From Desulfobacter sp. (GTDB taxonomy: Bacteria; Desulfobacterota; Desulfobacteria; Desulfobacterales; Desulfobacteraceae): a stretch of 64,000 bases of DNA. The position numbers and the translations under genes were made by a program. Each line of letters starts with the position of its first letter. Position 1 is the stretch's first letter. Positions 8,305 through 16,954 of the stretch are shown one piece after another. The stretch covers positions 4,522,001 through 4,586,000 of the forward strand of contig CP054837.1 of NCBI GenBank assembly GCA_028768525.1, read 5' to 3'. The notes beneath the pieces are model-generated. The model was not told where the DNA came from. It searched no databases and was given only the letters and a program-made list of their open reading frames with translations.

Positions 8305-10551
8305 TCAGGAACTATAGGTAAATCCGGATTTCCGGTCAGGCAGCAGGATACCCTCCAGTCGTTTGAGCATCTGGGTTTTTTTAAACTTTTTGATCCCGTT
8401 TATATCGGCAATACTGCCTGCAATGATAAGCGCCGCTTCCCGGTCCGTTTCTTCGGGAATCAGATCGGGCAGGGTGGCCAGGGCCAGGTTCCTGTCTTTT
8501 TCCAGGAGGGCGGCCTGCTCTTTGATCAGGGCTTTTAACTGTCCCGCTTTCAGGGCTTTGAGCCGTTTATCTGTTTTCAGGCTTTGTTTGGCCGCATCAT
8601 ATTCCATCATATTCATCATATTGTCGGCATGGCTGACGGCCAGCATGATACGGATGACGGCCTCCTCAAACCCGCCGGTGGCCATGGCTTTGTGCCAGAG
8701 TTGTTTTTCAAGTTCTTTGAAAAGCGGGGGCTGCGGGGGGGCAAGCCCTTCGATATCCCCGTCCCCGGGACGGGACTTGTCCCCCTCATGGATGAAAAGA
8801 TCGTTTACCCAGGGGTTGTCATAAAGGGCGAAAAACAGGGTTTCGCTGAACAGGTCCCTGGACGACTGGTAAAAATTCAAGGCATCCACCATGAGGCCCG
8901 AGACCAGTTTTTCGGTTTTCAGAAAAATATTATTTTCTTTCACCGGTTTCCGGTAGGTTTTCACCGTTTCCGCCAATCCTCTCAAGGGCGACATAAAGGG
9001 GTTTAAATCGGAAAATGCATACCGCTGAACCCGCAGGGGGTGGGACTGCCGTATCAATTCTGCGGTGAGGTCGTTATTAAATAAACGGACCCAGGGGCTG
9101 ACGAACTCCTGGTAGAGATTGTCGTTGAATTTGGATATGGAAGCCACCGGCAGAAAGGCTTGTTCATCCTCGGTGCCGTCGTCCATGTCCAGTATGTCCC
9201 GGATCTTTCTGGGAACAAAATCAACCCGGATATCATCCAGCCAGGGTTTTGATGAGGGCTCCCTGAGCACCATCTCATAGAGGCCCGGGGCCAGAAAATC
9301 CAGGGCGTTGACGCAGCCGATGATTTCCCTGTGCTCTTTCCGGTTGATTTTGCTGGATACAAAAATACCCAGATGGCCGATGCTTTCATGGATGAGGTAT
9401 ACGATGACCTGGCCTCGGTTCTTTATCTCCTCGGTGTTTTTGTATACCTTGGCGATCCAGTTCAGGGCCTGCTGGGGCGGGGTGATATTATCCCCTTTTG
9501 AGGCAAAGACCAGGATGGGGTCTTTGAGGTTTTTCAAATGGATATAGGTGTTCTCGTGGAGCTGGAGATATCCCTTGTCCAGCTTGTCCCCCATGAACAG
9601 GTTGTTGACGATGAACCGGATTTCATCCCCGGTCATGAAGAAGAAACCGCCCCACCACCGTTCAAAGTCGAGGAAGCGTTTCTCTTCGGTATCCACATTG
9701 GCGTATACATTGTACTGTTTGCTCCAGAAGGTGTTGGCGGCGTTGAGCTCCTCGAATCCGGCAACCAGGTGGGCCCCGTCAAAAATGCCGTTGCCCAGGT
9801 CGCTGCACATGGAGGCCAGCCAGCTGCCCCCGAAAAGCCCGCCCCTGTACCGCATGGGATTGGCCCCCACCACCCCGCTCCAATAGGAGAGGGGGGAACC
9901 GTTGAGCACCAGGGGGCCGGTGACATCGGGGCGGTCTGCGGCAATGAGCATGGCGGCCCACCCGGCCTGGCAGTTTCCGATGATGGCCGGCTCAAATGCA
10001 CCGGGGTGGCGCCGGGCAACTTCCTCAAGGAAACGGATATGGGCGCGCTGGACATCGGCAATGGTCTGCCCGGACTCCGGATAGGGCAGGAAAACAATGA
10101 AATATACCGGATGGCCGGCACTCAGGGCAATGCCGACCTGGGAATCCATTTTTGATCCACCGATGCCCGGGCCGTGGCCGGCCCTGGGGTCCATGATGAC
10201 GATGGGGCGGCTGATTTTTTCAACCTTTTCCTTTGCCAGTTCCGGCCCGGTCTGCCGTTTTTCGACGCCGTAACCCCCTGAATCGTCGGACTCGGGGGAA
10301 CGCCTGTCAATGATACGGATGAGTTTGTGATTTACCGGCCGCTCAAGGGTTCTGCCGTCAATAATGACCTCGTAGTTAAATGCCAGGATCGGCGGCTTTC
10401 CCATTTTAATGTGGTGGAGATAGTTGTTCCCTCTTTTCCTGATGATGTCTCCGAACAATACGGATCTCTGGCAGGCATCCACGGTGTAATCGTACCCGTC
10501 CCTGAACATGGACGACACCGGCGAAAATGCATTTTGGGCAAAGGCTAACAT
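8305..10551 (-). CDS. DUF3141 protein, PHA-synthase-like hydrolase
   Basis: The product is 748 residues. The N-terminal 420 residues form an alpha/beta hydrolase related to PHA synthases, and the C-terminal part is helical and of unknown role. A PHA-synthase-like triad is visible: C194 in IIGNCQAGWA, D354 in ASKGDNITPP and H393 in IGHLGIFVSSK. The last motif nearly matches GHIGIYVSSK of the PhaC here. The gene is downstream of phaR and phaJ with a 15-base gap. DUF3141 proteins are commonly found with PHA genes but their reaction is not established. It may be a synthase, depolymerase or acyltransferase. Confidence 0.88.
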   Translation of the reverse strand: MLAFAQNAFSPVSSMFRDGYDYTVDACQRSVLFGDIIRKRGNNYLHHIKMGKPPILAFNYEVIIDGRTLERPVNHKLIRIIDRRSPESDDSGGYGVEKRQTGPELAKEKVEKISRPIVIMDPRAGHGPGIGGSKMDSQVGIALSAGHPVYFIVFLPYPESGQTIADVQRAHIRFLEEVARRHPGAFEPAIIGNCQAGWAAMLIAADRPDVTGPLVLNGSPLSYWSGVVGANPMRYRGGLFGGSWLASMCSDLGNGIFDGAHLVAGFEELNAANTFWSKQYNVYANVDTEEKRFLDFERWWGGFFFMTGDEIRFIVNNLFMGDKLDKGYLQLHENTYIHLKNLKDPILVFASKGDNITPPQQALNWIAKVYKNTEEIKNRGQVIVYLIHESIGHLGIFVSSKINRKEHREIIGCVNALDFLAPGLYEMVLREPSSKPWLDDIRVDFVPRKIRDILDMDDGTEDEQAFLPVASISKFNDNLYQEFVSPWVRLFNNDLTAELIRQSHPLRVQRYAFSDLNPFMSPLRGLAETVKTYRKPVKENNIFLKTEKLVSGLMVDALNFYQSSRDLFSETLFFALYDNPWVNDLFIHEGDKSRPGDGDIEGLAPPQPPLFKELEKQLWHKAMATGGFEEAVIRIMLAVSHADNMMNMMEYDAAKQSLKTDKRLKALKAGQLKALIKEQAALLEKDRNLALATLPDLIPEETDREAALIIAGSIADINGIKKFKKTQMLKRLEGILLPDRKSGFTYSS

Positions 10552-10566
10552 GTTTTTTCCTTTTTT

Positions 10567-10995
10567 TTAACTTTTAGGCGGGCGTGGCGGGTGGATTACG
10601 GCACTGCCGTCAATCACCATGGTTCCTTCCTGGTTGAAACACTGGGTTTCAAGGGTTATTTTATTTTTCTCCTTTTCTATTACCTTGATTTCTACACTGG
10701 CCGTAATGGTATCACCCATGCGGACCGGGGCTAAAAAACTGACCTGCTGATCCCGGTAAATGCTGCCCGGTCCCGGCAGTTTCATACCGATCACGGTGGA
10801 GATCAGGCCGCTGATAAAAAGACCGTGGGCAATCCTTCCCTTGAAAAAGGTTTGTTTTGCATATTCCTCATTGATATGGGCGGGATTCAGATCTCCAGTC
10901 AGGCCGGCATAAAGGTAGATGTCGGTCTCCGAGACGGTTTTGGTGAAAGAATCCCTGTCACCTATGCTCAGCTGGTCGATTGTTTTTCCGATCAT
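10567..10995 (-). CDS. phaJ: MaoC-type (R)-specific enoyl-CoA hydratase
   Basis: The start is set at 10995 because AGAAGGA lies about ten bases upstream; the longer start at 11034 has no ribosome site. The 142-residue hotdog-fold protein has the hydratase-2 signature GDLNPAHINEEYA with the catalytic Asp and His, followed by GRIAHGLF. Such enzymes convert trans-2-enoyl-CoA from beta-oxidation to (R)-3-hydroxyacyl-CoA, the substrate of PhaC. It sits between phaR and the DUF3141 gene in one operon, which strongly supports a PHA precursor role. A thioesterase-like hotdog function is less likely. Confidence 0.88.
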   Translation of the reverse strand: MIGKTIDQLSIGDRDSFTKTVSETDIYLYAGLTGDLNPAHINEEYAKQTFFKGRIAHGLFISGLISTVIGMKLPGPGSIYRDQQVSFLAPVRMGDTITASVEIKVIEKEKNKITLETQCFNQEGTMVIDGSAVIHPPRPPKS

Positions 10996-11073
10996 GGTTT
11001 TGTATTCCTTCTGCTTTTTTGTTGTTTGCTGCATGCATCAGGCCATGGCGGTTTCGGGTATCTGCGGTGCGGG

Positions 11074-11529
11074 TCAGCGGTCCTCGTCTTTGTCCATTTT
11101 GAGGGGATTGGGGAAAAAATTCATGGGGTCCATGGTTTTCAGGGTCTGCTCTGCCATATTGGAAAGATCCATTCGCATTTCCATGTATGCGTTGACCTGG
11201 TCATCCATCTGTTTTCTTATTTTGAGGTAGTTTTCAATGGCTGTTTCAAGGTATTTTTCAAAAAATTCATGGAGATGGCTTTCACCGTACTGGATGACCA
11301 GATGGAGCAGGGAAACCGGCAAAATGGCGTTGTCTTCCTTGGCTTTGTTCATTATAATCTGGGTCAGCACCATTGCCGTTATATCGTCTTCAGTGGTCAC
11401 ATCAATCACCTGGATGCGAAACCCCTTTTTGATCAGCGAAGAAACATCTTCGACCGTGATATAGCTGCTCTCTTTGGTATTATACAGCCGCCTGTTTGGA
11501 TATTTTTTAATAATAATGGTATCAGCCAC
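11074..11529 (-). CDS. phaR: PHA synthesis regulator PhaR
   Basis: The start is a GTG at 11529 with AAGGAG close upstream. The 151-residue product begins with the PhaR DNA-binding domain (IIIKKYPNRRLYNTKESSYIT). An accessory helical domain follows (about 65-110, with YGESHLHEFFEKYLETAIENY). PhaR in other bacteria binds both PHA and DNA and controls phasin genes and itself. It is divergent from the two phasin-like genes and heads the phaR-phaJ-DUF3141 operon. The TTGTGC-N3-GCACAA operators before the phasin genes and the 1407 gene are its likely targets. Confidence 0.94.
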   Translation of the reverse strand: MADTIIIKKYPNRRLYNTKESSYITVEDVSSLIKKGFRIQVIDVTTEDDITAMVLTQIIMNKAKEDNAILPVSLLHLVIQYGESHLHEFFEKYLETAIENYLKIRKQMDDQVNAYMEMRMDLSNMAEQTLKTMDPMNFFPNPLKMDKDEDR

Positions 11530-11575
11530 TGAATCTCCTTCTTCTTCATTTTAGTGGGAGGATTGTCTGAGTGAT

Positions 11576-11604
11576 ATGTTACATTGCAACATAATGGCTG
11601 TCAA
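11576..11604 (-). promoter_or_regulatory. phaR promoter with overlapping dyad
   Basis: On the minus strand TTGACA (11604-11599) is followed after 17 bases by TAACAT (11581-11576). A dyad with arms ATGTT (11576-11580) and AACAT (11588-11592) overlaps the -10 and spacer. It would be placed to allow repression of phaR, possibly by PhaR itself, but it does not match the TTGTGC operator. Confidence 0.5.
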
Positions 11605-11699
11605 GCTATAATAGCGTTGTTCTTCATATCGATCTATTTATTTGATTTTATAAATAAAGATGCTTGAAATCCGCCTAATGATATCTTAATAATGCTTTT

Positions 11700-11714
11700 T
11701 TGTGCGGTGCACAA
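11700..11714. promoter_or_regulatory. TTGTGC-N3-GCACAA operator before phasin genes
   Basis: This is a perfect inverted repeat with 6-base arms and spacer GGT, followed by TTTTCCCC and a TTGACA box eight bases after the palindrome. Core, flanking TTTT and spacing to the -35 box are identical to those at 1534-1548. It is a probable PhaR site; the position just upstream of -35 would also suit an activator. Confidence 0.7.
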
Positions 11715-11722
11715 TTTTCCCC

Positions 11723-11750
11723 TTGACAAATGGTTTTCGTCCTTTATATT
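11723..11750 (+). promoter_or_regulatory. Sigma-70 promoter of the phasin-like genes
   Basis: TTGACA (11723-11728) and TATATT (11745-11750) are separated by 16 bases. Transcription would begin near 11757, about 67 bases before the first phasin-like gene. Confidence 0.72.
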
Positions 11751-11823
11751 TTAAACAAAAAGCAACGAATTCGCATCGGACTGTACCAGGTAAAATAAAT
11801 ACGAAAATTTAAGGAGGCCCGCT

Positions 11824-12084
11824 ATGGAACCATCAACAATGGCAAAACAGATGATCAGTTTTCAGAAAACAGTTTTTGACAATAGTTTTAATGCCCTGGC
11901 AGTTGTTCAGGATCAGACCGAAACCATGATCAAGACCTTCATGGGGCAGTTCCCCATGGTCACCGAAGAGAGCAAAAAGCAATTGGATGAAACCCTGGAG
12001 TACACCAGAAAAGCCCGGGATGAGTTTAAAAAGTCGGTGGACGAAGGTTACGAAAGGATTGAAAGCCTTTTTGACCAGAAATAG
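11824..12084 (+). CDS. Phasin-like small granule protein
   Basis: This 86-residue, wholly helical, amphipathic protein has no signal peptide. An AAGGAGG site precedes the start. It is a paralogue of the next gene: both have FQKT/YQKT-x-x-DNSF, VQDQ/IQDQ and a charged C-terminal helix. Its size, helical character, divergent position to phaR and the shared operator make it a likely phasin coating PHA granules. Phasins are poorly conserved, so this is inference from pattern and context. Confidence 0.75.
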   Translation: MEPSTMAKQMISFQKTVFDNSFNALAVVQDQTETMIKTFMGQFPMVTEESKKQLDETLEYTRKARDEFKKSVDEGYERIESLFDQK

Positions 12085-12119
12085 GCAGTTTAACCCCATA
12101 GATAATAAGGAGAAAAATA

Positions 12120-12419
12120 ATGTATAATGCAAAGATGTTTGATCAGGTCGCCGATTACCAGAAGACCTTTATAGACAATTCCTTTACCATGATGACCGTG
12201 ATCCAGGACCAGGGATTTTCAATGATGAACAAGGCCGTGGAAGCCAACACCCTCATCCCTGAAAGCAGCAGAAAACTGTGCAACGATTGGATTGATTTTG
12301 TGAAACAGAACCGTGATAATTTCAAGACCTATGTGGACAGCAGTTTTGACAAGCTCAATTCATTTTACGAAGATACCAAGACAGCGGCTACTGCAGCAAA
12401 AACAACCGCAAAGAAATAG
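12120..12419 (+). CDS. Second phasin-like protein with Ala/Lys tail
   Basis: This 99-residue helical protein is a paralogue of the preceding one, 35 bases downstream with an AAGGAG site. It keeps the YQKTFIDNSF and VIQDQ pattern. The C-terminus ends in an Ala/Thr/Lys-rich tail (ATAAKTTAKK) like that of many phasins. It is followed by a terminator, so the two form a bicistronic phasin unit. Confidence 0.75.
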   Translation: MYNAKMFDQVADYQKTFIDNSFTMMTVIQDQGFSMMNKAVEANTLIPESSRKLCNDWIDFVKQNRDNFKTYVDSSFDKLNSFYEDTKTAATAAKTTAKK

Positions 12420-12426
12420 AAACAGG

Positions 12427-12464
12427 AAGGGGGCGGATCTCAAAGATCTGCCCCCTTTATTATT
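12427..12464 (+). terminator. Terminator after the phasin-like genes
   Basis: A 14-base stem (12427-12440 with 12444-12457, one G-T pair) with loop CAA is followed by TTTATTATTT. Confidence 0.88.
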
Positions 12465-12660
12465 TCCGGTAAGATATCGTCCCAACGTTCTGAGGGTATC
12501 CAGCTGTCCTCTTCACCTCCATGGCGGCTTCAGATCCATCAATCGACTGGGCCCCTCGGATGGGGAGTAAGGCGTATGCCCGAATTACCGGGTTTTAGAA
12601 TGATTCGTCTTTTACGTTTTTGTAATTTCTTAACCAGAATTTATTACGAAAATGCTATTC

Positions 12661-12855
12661 CTACTCTAACCTGAGCCTGATATTATGAGCTTCCATGGTC
12701 CGGGTCACCGCTCTGACCAGTTCTTCGGTTCCCATGTTGGAGGTGTAGCGTCCGTTGGATTCTGATATTTCTATTCCTTCAACGCTTTTCCTGGTCAATT
12801 TCAGAAGAACGCTGAGGCCGAAGGTCTTTTTGGCATCAAAGTCTTTTTTCTTCAT
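12661..12855 (-). CDS. Small conserved protein of unknown function (paralogue of 54012-54212)
   Basis: The product is 64 residues; GGGAG lies about ten bases before the start. It is basic at the N-terminus and contains KTFGLSVLLKLT, then a short beta/helix region ending in T-x-EAHNIRLRLE. The product of 54012-54212 has the same layout (KSFGLGVLLKLT, MRTHNIHIKLK), so this is a genuine family. There is no signal or membrane segment. The 5' leader may be structured (see 13078-13170). The function is not known to me; its position next to the phasin genes may be chance. Confidence 0.65.
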   Translation of the reverse strand: MKKKDFDAKKTFGLSVLLKLTRKSVEGIEISESNGRYTSNMGTEELVRAVTRTMEAHNIRLRLE

Positions 12856-13291
12856 GGTATTCTATCTCCCTGCAATTATTCTGTTTTTGTTAAAATAAGG
12901 TAATGCAATCCTTATGCCAGAATTTGAACCGCCTTGTCCGGCCAATGAAATGGGCCTTTTCGAACGGGTTTGGTGAAAAATGCTCATATTTATAGGAAAA
13001 AGATACACAAAATAGTAATAAATTGCCGGAAAGATTTCCCACACTGTCGGATTTCCGTCGCTTGGGCGGGAAGGGCTGCCATCCGCCCTTATCCAGGGCA
13101 GATGGCGGAGAGGAGTGCTGCGGCAGGGCGGCCGCCCGTGCCGCAATTTGGTATGCAGGATGGTGCGGCATGGGGGGCCGGGAAGGTTCTCAGCCAATGA
13201 TATACGCCGCCCCTGAATAGAATAATATGGGGAAAATGTGCAAAATTGTGACAAATTGTTTAAAGCGAACCGGCAGATACCGGACCTGGAA
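12856..13291. other. Gene-free region with stacked hairpins, candidate leader RNA
   Basis: No convincing coding frame was seen in these 436 bases. Two strong hairpins lie in tandem. One has stems 13078-13089 / 13095-13106 with one mismatch. The other has stems 13119-13125 / 13139-13145 with an inner GGGC/GCCC pair. A second copy of the left arm (TGCGGCA at 13164-13170) could instead pair with 13139-13145, giving two exclusive folds. On the minus strand it would be the leader of the 12661-12855 gene. It does not match a riboswitch class that I could recognise. Confidence 0.35.
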
Positions 13292-13831
13292 TTATTCTCC
13301 GCCCGGATTCCCGCTTCTGTCCAGGACGGTGAGTTTTGATTTAAAAAGGTTCTGGGCAATGAGCAGGCCGCCGAAGGGCAGGATTTCGGACAGGAGTCTG
13401 TGGCCCTGAAATCCATAGGAGAGGCAGAAGGCGCAAAGGGCGATGAGCAGCAGGAGGAAAGAATATTTTTTTATCCGCCGCTCATCTGCGGAGGCACTGC
13501 CGATGAAACCGCCGGGGCTGACCACCATGGTGATAATGCCGATGGCCAGCACCCAAAGCAGCATGCCCGAGGCTCCAAGCCTCCCATAAAAATTGTTCAG
13601 CCAGTATTGGCCGGTGGCAAAGGCCAGGGCACCGGTGATCAAATAGCTGTTAATGCCCAGGAAGATCCGGTCAAACCCAGATTTATTGTAAAGGATGAGG
13701 CCGATGGCCGCTGCCCCGGCCAGGCCGCCGGCAAAGAAGGGGATCTGCCAGTTTAAGGGAACGGCGGTATCAATTTCTCCGGCAAGTATCAGAAAGAGGG
13801 TGAGCGGAACCACTTGGATGAATTGTATCAT
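13292..13831 (-). CDS. Hypothetical integral membrane protein
   Basis: The product is 179 residues with an AGGAGG site 10 bases upstream. It has about six hydrophobic helices: near residues 4-18, 29-46, 58-78, 90-112, 123-142 and 147-163. A charged loop (SADERRIKKYS) lies near 113-122. There are no catalytic motifs and I do not recognise the family. It is divergent from the Cache kinase gene, with about 170 bases between the two starts. Confidence 0.7.
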   Translation of the reverse strand: MIQFIQVVPLTLFLILAGEIDTAVPLNWQIPFFAGGLAGAAAIGLILYNKSGFDRIFLGINSYLITGALAFATGQYWLNNFYGRLGASGMLLWVLAIGIITMVVSPGGFIGSASADERRIKKYSFLLLLIALCAFCLSYGFQGHRLLSEILPFGGLLIAQNLFKSKLTVLDRSGNPGGE

Positions 13832-14005
13832 TTTCTTTTGCCTCCTGATGATTGAGCCGATGTAAGGCCACCGTTTTCCTTAGTTTTGATATATACATCC
13901 TATTCTTGGTCTGATTGCAAGGAGAATATCCCGGGACAAGGCTTGACAGCCTGTTTTAATTCCGGTTATTCAACACGGGTATCAAACCCATTAAGGAGGT
14001 CACCC

Positions 14006-15517
14006 GTGCCCCGGTCCGGTTCACAATCCGATGCCCAGTCCATGTCCATGCGTGCCCTGCCGGTGAGGATCATTGTGCCGGCGGCATTGACCATTGTGCT
14101 GTTTATCCTGGCGATTTTTCTGATCATCATTCCCATGCTTGAGCAGTATATGATGGACGGGAAACGGGAGGGGATCCTCCACCTCACCGAAAGCGCCTGG
14201 TCTAGCCTGGCCTATTACCATGGCCTGGCAGAGGATGGACAGATGAGCCAGGCCGAAGCCCGGCAGGCGGCCATTGCCCATCTGGGCCACCTGCGGTACG
14301 GGCCTGACCGAAAGGATTATTTCTGGATAAACGACTGCACCCCTGTGATGGTCATGCATCCCTACCGGCCGGACCTGGTGGGGAAGAATGTGGGGGCGTT
14401 TGCCGACCCTGCCGGAAAAAAGCTCTTTTCCGAAATGGTGAAAACCGTCCATGCCTCCGGGGCCGGATTCGTGGATTACCTCTGGCAGTGGCAGGGGGAT
14501 TCGGAGAAAATCGTGCCCAAGATTTCCTATGTAAAAGGGTTCGAGCCCTGGGGGTGGGTGATCGGCACGGGGATTTACGTGGAGGATGTCCGGGCCGAGA
14601 TCGCAGCGGTGACCCGGAAACTGACCCTGACCTGCCTGATGATCATGGGGGCGGTGGTGCTGCTCTCCGCCTACATCATCTGGGCCGGGGCCATGGAGCA
14701 GCGGGCGCGGCTGGCGGCCATGGCCCAGTCCAGACTGAGGGAAAAGCAGCTCATCCAGGCCGATAAAATGACCTCCCTGGGCATCCTCGTGGCCGGGGTG
14801 GCCCATGAGATAAACAATCCGGCCACCGCCATCATGCTCAATGCACCGAACCTTAAAAAGGCATTCCATGCATTTATCCCGGTGTTGGATGCGCACTATG
14901 CCGGGGAACCCGGGGCCAGGGTCTGCAATATGGGATACCCGGACCTGCGCCGGCGCATGGATATGATGCTCACGGCCATCCAGGACGGTGCCGGCCGGAT
15001 CAAGGGGATTATTTCCGAACTCAAGGATTTCTCAAGGCCCTCGGACGGCCGTGAAAAAGAGGCAATCGACATCAACCAGGTGGTGGCAAAGTCCGTGGAC
15101 CTCACCCATACGGTGATCAAAAAAATAACTCCCAACCTCCAGGTCCGCTATGGAGACGAACTGCCCAAGGTTTTCGGGGATTTCCAGAAGCTCCAGCAGG
15201 TGGTCATCAATCTTCTGGTCAATGCGGGCCAGGCCCTGGAGCATGCCGGGCAGTCCATTACGGTTTCCACCCGGATAAATAAGGACGCCACCTTTGTGGC
15301 CGTTGAGGTCAGGGACACCGGTCCAGGGGTAGCCGGAGCGGACCTGAAAAAGATGAAGGATCCTTTTTTCACTACCCGCCGGGATGAGGGCGGCACGGGC
15401 CTGGGCCTGTCCATTTCAGAGAAGATCGTCAACGATCACGGGGGGATACTCGAATTTGAATCCGAGCCGGGAAGGGGGCTGACGGCAAGGATGCTCTTGC
15501 CCTGTGCGGAGAAATAA
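14006..15517 (+). CDS. Single-Cache sensor histidine kinase
   Basis: The start is a GTG at 14006 following AAGGAGGT; the frame extends further upstream but without a ribosome site. The 503-residue product has TM1 near 20-45 and a periplasmic single Cache domain near 48-200. That domain shows DYFWIND, MVMHPY and PKISYVKGFEPWGWVIGTG. TM2 lies near 206-228. The cytoplasmic kinase core has H267 in GVAHEINNPATA and ATP-binding boxes with VRDTGPGV and GGTGLGLS. Such Cache domains often bind short organic acids. It is followed by its NtrC-type partner and then by transporter and acs genes, suggesting it senses acetate or a related acid. The ligand is inferred. Confidence 0.93.
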   Translation: MPRSGSQSDAQSMSMRALPVRIIVPAALTIVLFILAIFLIIIPMLEQYMMDGKREGILHLTESAWSSLAYYHGLAEDGQMSQAEARQAAIAHLGHLRYGPDRKDYFWINDCTPVMVMHPYRPDLVGKNVGAFADPAGKKLFSEMVKTVHASGAGFVDYLWQWQGDSEKIVPKISYVKGFEPWGWVIGTGIYVEDVRAEIAAVTRKLTLTCLMIMGAVVLLSAYIIWAGAMEQRARLAAMAQSRLREKQLIQADKMTSLGILVAGVAHEINNPATAIMLNAPNLKKAFHAFIPVLDAHYAGEPGARVCNMGYPDLRRRMDMMLTAIQDGAGRIKGIISELKDFSRPSDGREKEAIDINQVVAKSVDLTHTVIKKITPNLQVRYGDELPKVFGDFQKLQQVVINLLVNAGQALEHAGQSITVSTRINKDATFVAVEVRDTGPGVAGADLKKMKDPFFTTRRDEGGTGLGLSISEKIVNDHGGILEFESEPGRGLTARMLLPCAEK

Positions 15518-15556
15518 TTTATATAGACCTTAATTCCCTGGAGGTGAGAATGCTGA

Positions 15557-16948
15557 ATGGATAATCCCAAACCGGAGCGACCCATTTTAATCGTGGATGA
15601 CGAGCCTGAGATACTCATGGCCGTGGATACCACCCTGCGTATGGCAGGCCTGGACAATATCATTACCATTGCCGATTCCAGGGATGTGATCCGGCACATG
15701 GAGCGGCAGATTCCCTCCCTTATTCTGCTGGACCTGAATATGCCCCATATCAACGGGGGACGGCTGCTAAAAATCATCCGCAAGACCTGGCCCCGGATTC
15801 CGGTCATCGTTCTCACCGGCACCATTGAGGTGGACACGGCGGTAAGGTGCATGAAAATCGGGGCCATGGATTATATCATCAAGCCCGTGGAAGAAGAGAA
15901 ACTGGTTCGTGTGGTCAAGCAGGCCCTGGCCTGGGATGAAGCCGGTGAACCGGCGCAAAAACCTCTCCACCAGGATCTTTTCGCCCAGATTAAGAATCCC
16001 AGGGCCTTTGGTCAGATTATCACCCAGGACAGGCAGATGCACTCCATTTTTCATTATGTGGAAGCGGTGGCACCCTCGTCCCAGCCCGTGATGATTTTCG
16101 GGGAAACCGGGGTGGGCAAAGAACTTATCGGGCAGTGCATCCACACCTTAAGCGGGCGCAAAGGACAGATGGTCCGGGTCAATGTGGCGGGGCTGGACGA
16201 CAATGTCTTTTCCGACACCCTTTTCGGACATGTGCCCGGCGCTTTTACCGGAGCGGACAAGGCCCGGCCCGGCCTCATTGAGCAGGCCGCCGGCGGCACC
16301 CTGCTTTTGGACGAAATCGGGGATCTGGCCCTCACCTCCCAGGTCAAACTCCTTCGCCTGCTCCAGGAAGGGGATTACAGGCAGCTGGGATCGGACCGGA
16401 CCCGCCATTCAGACGCCCGTATCCTGGCCTCAACCAACCAGGACCTCTGGGCCCTGGAAAAAGAGGGAAAGTTCAGGAAAGACCTCATCTACCGTCTTTC
16501 CACCCACACCCTGACCATACCGCCCCTGCGGGAGCGGCTGGTGGATCTTCCCCTGCTTTTGGACCGGTTTGTCTGCCAGGCCGCCGATGACCTGGACAAG
16601 CCCATTCCGGACATCCCCAAGACCCTCATCGAAACCATGGAAACCTATCCCTTTAAGGGTAATATCAGGGAATTGAAGTCCATGGTCCATGATGCCCTCT
16701 CCCGGCATGAAAGCGGTGCCATCACCGCAGACCTGTTCAAGGGGCTGGTCGCCGCCGCCGGTCAGGAAGCCCGGGAGGGCGTGGACCAGGACGATCTGCC
16801 TCTTCCCACCCTGAAGCAGGCCTCCGCCGAGTTGGTGGAAAAGGCCATGGCCCAGACAGGGGGCAAACAGGCCGCTGCGGCCAAAATTCTGGGAATTTCA
16901 CAGCAGGCCCTGTCCAAACGCCTCCAGAAACTCCGCCAAAACCAGTAG
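15557..16948 (+). CDS. NtrC-family sigma-54 response regulator
   Basis: The product is 463 residues. The receiver (about 8-120) has D59 as phosphoacceptor. The AAA+ domain has Walker A GETGVGKE and the sigma-54 contact loop GAFTGA (in HVPGAFTGADK). A Fis-type helix-turn-helix closes it (KQAAAAKILGISQQALSKRL, about 440-458). It is encoded 39 bases after its kinase. Three repeated palindromes and a sigma-54 promoter directly downstream indicate that it activates the OFA transporter and acs genes. Confidence 0.95.
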   Translation: MDNPKPERPILIVDDEPEILMAVDTTLRMAGLDNIITIADSRDVIRHMERQIPSLILLDLNMPHINGGRLLKIIRKTWPRIPVIVLTGTIEVDTAVRCMKIGAMDYIIKPVEEEKLVRVVKQALAWDEAGEPAQKPLHQDLFAQIKNPRAFGQIITQDRQMHSIFHYVEAVAPSSQPVMIFGETGVGKELIGQCIHTLSGRKGQMVRVNVAGLDDNVFSDTLFGHVPGAFTGADKARPGLIEQAAGGTLLLDEIGDLALTSQVKLLRLLQEGDYRQLGSDRTRHSDARILASTNQDLWALEKEGKFRKDLIYRLSTHTLTIPPLRERLVDLPLLLDRFVCQAADDLDKPIPDIPKTLIETMETYPFKGNIRELKSMVHDALSRHESGAITADLFKGLVAAAGQEAREGVDQDDLPLPTLKQASAELVEKAMAQTGGKQAAAAKILGISQQALSKRLQKLRQNQ

Positions 16949-16954
16949 ATTCCC

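Noticed and set aside
13078..13230. Possible TPP or cobalamin riboswitch
   Set aside because: A GGCTGAGA-like string occurs on the minus strand, but the remaining conserved boxes of either class are absent.
12862..13416. Minus-strand frame of 184 residues in the gene-free region
   Set aside because: Pro/Ser/Arg-rich with no conserved pattern; it overlaps the membrane protein gene and the hairpin region.
14530..14560. tRNA T-loop-like string GGTTCGAGCCC
   Set aside because: It lies inside the Cache kinase coding sequence and has no acceptor stem or anticodon arm around it.
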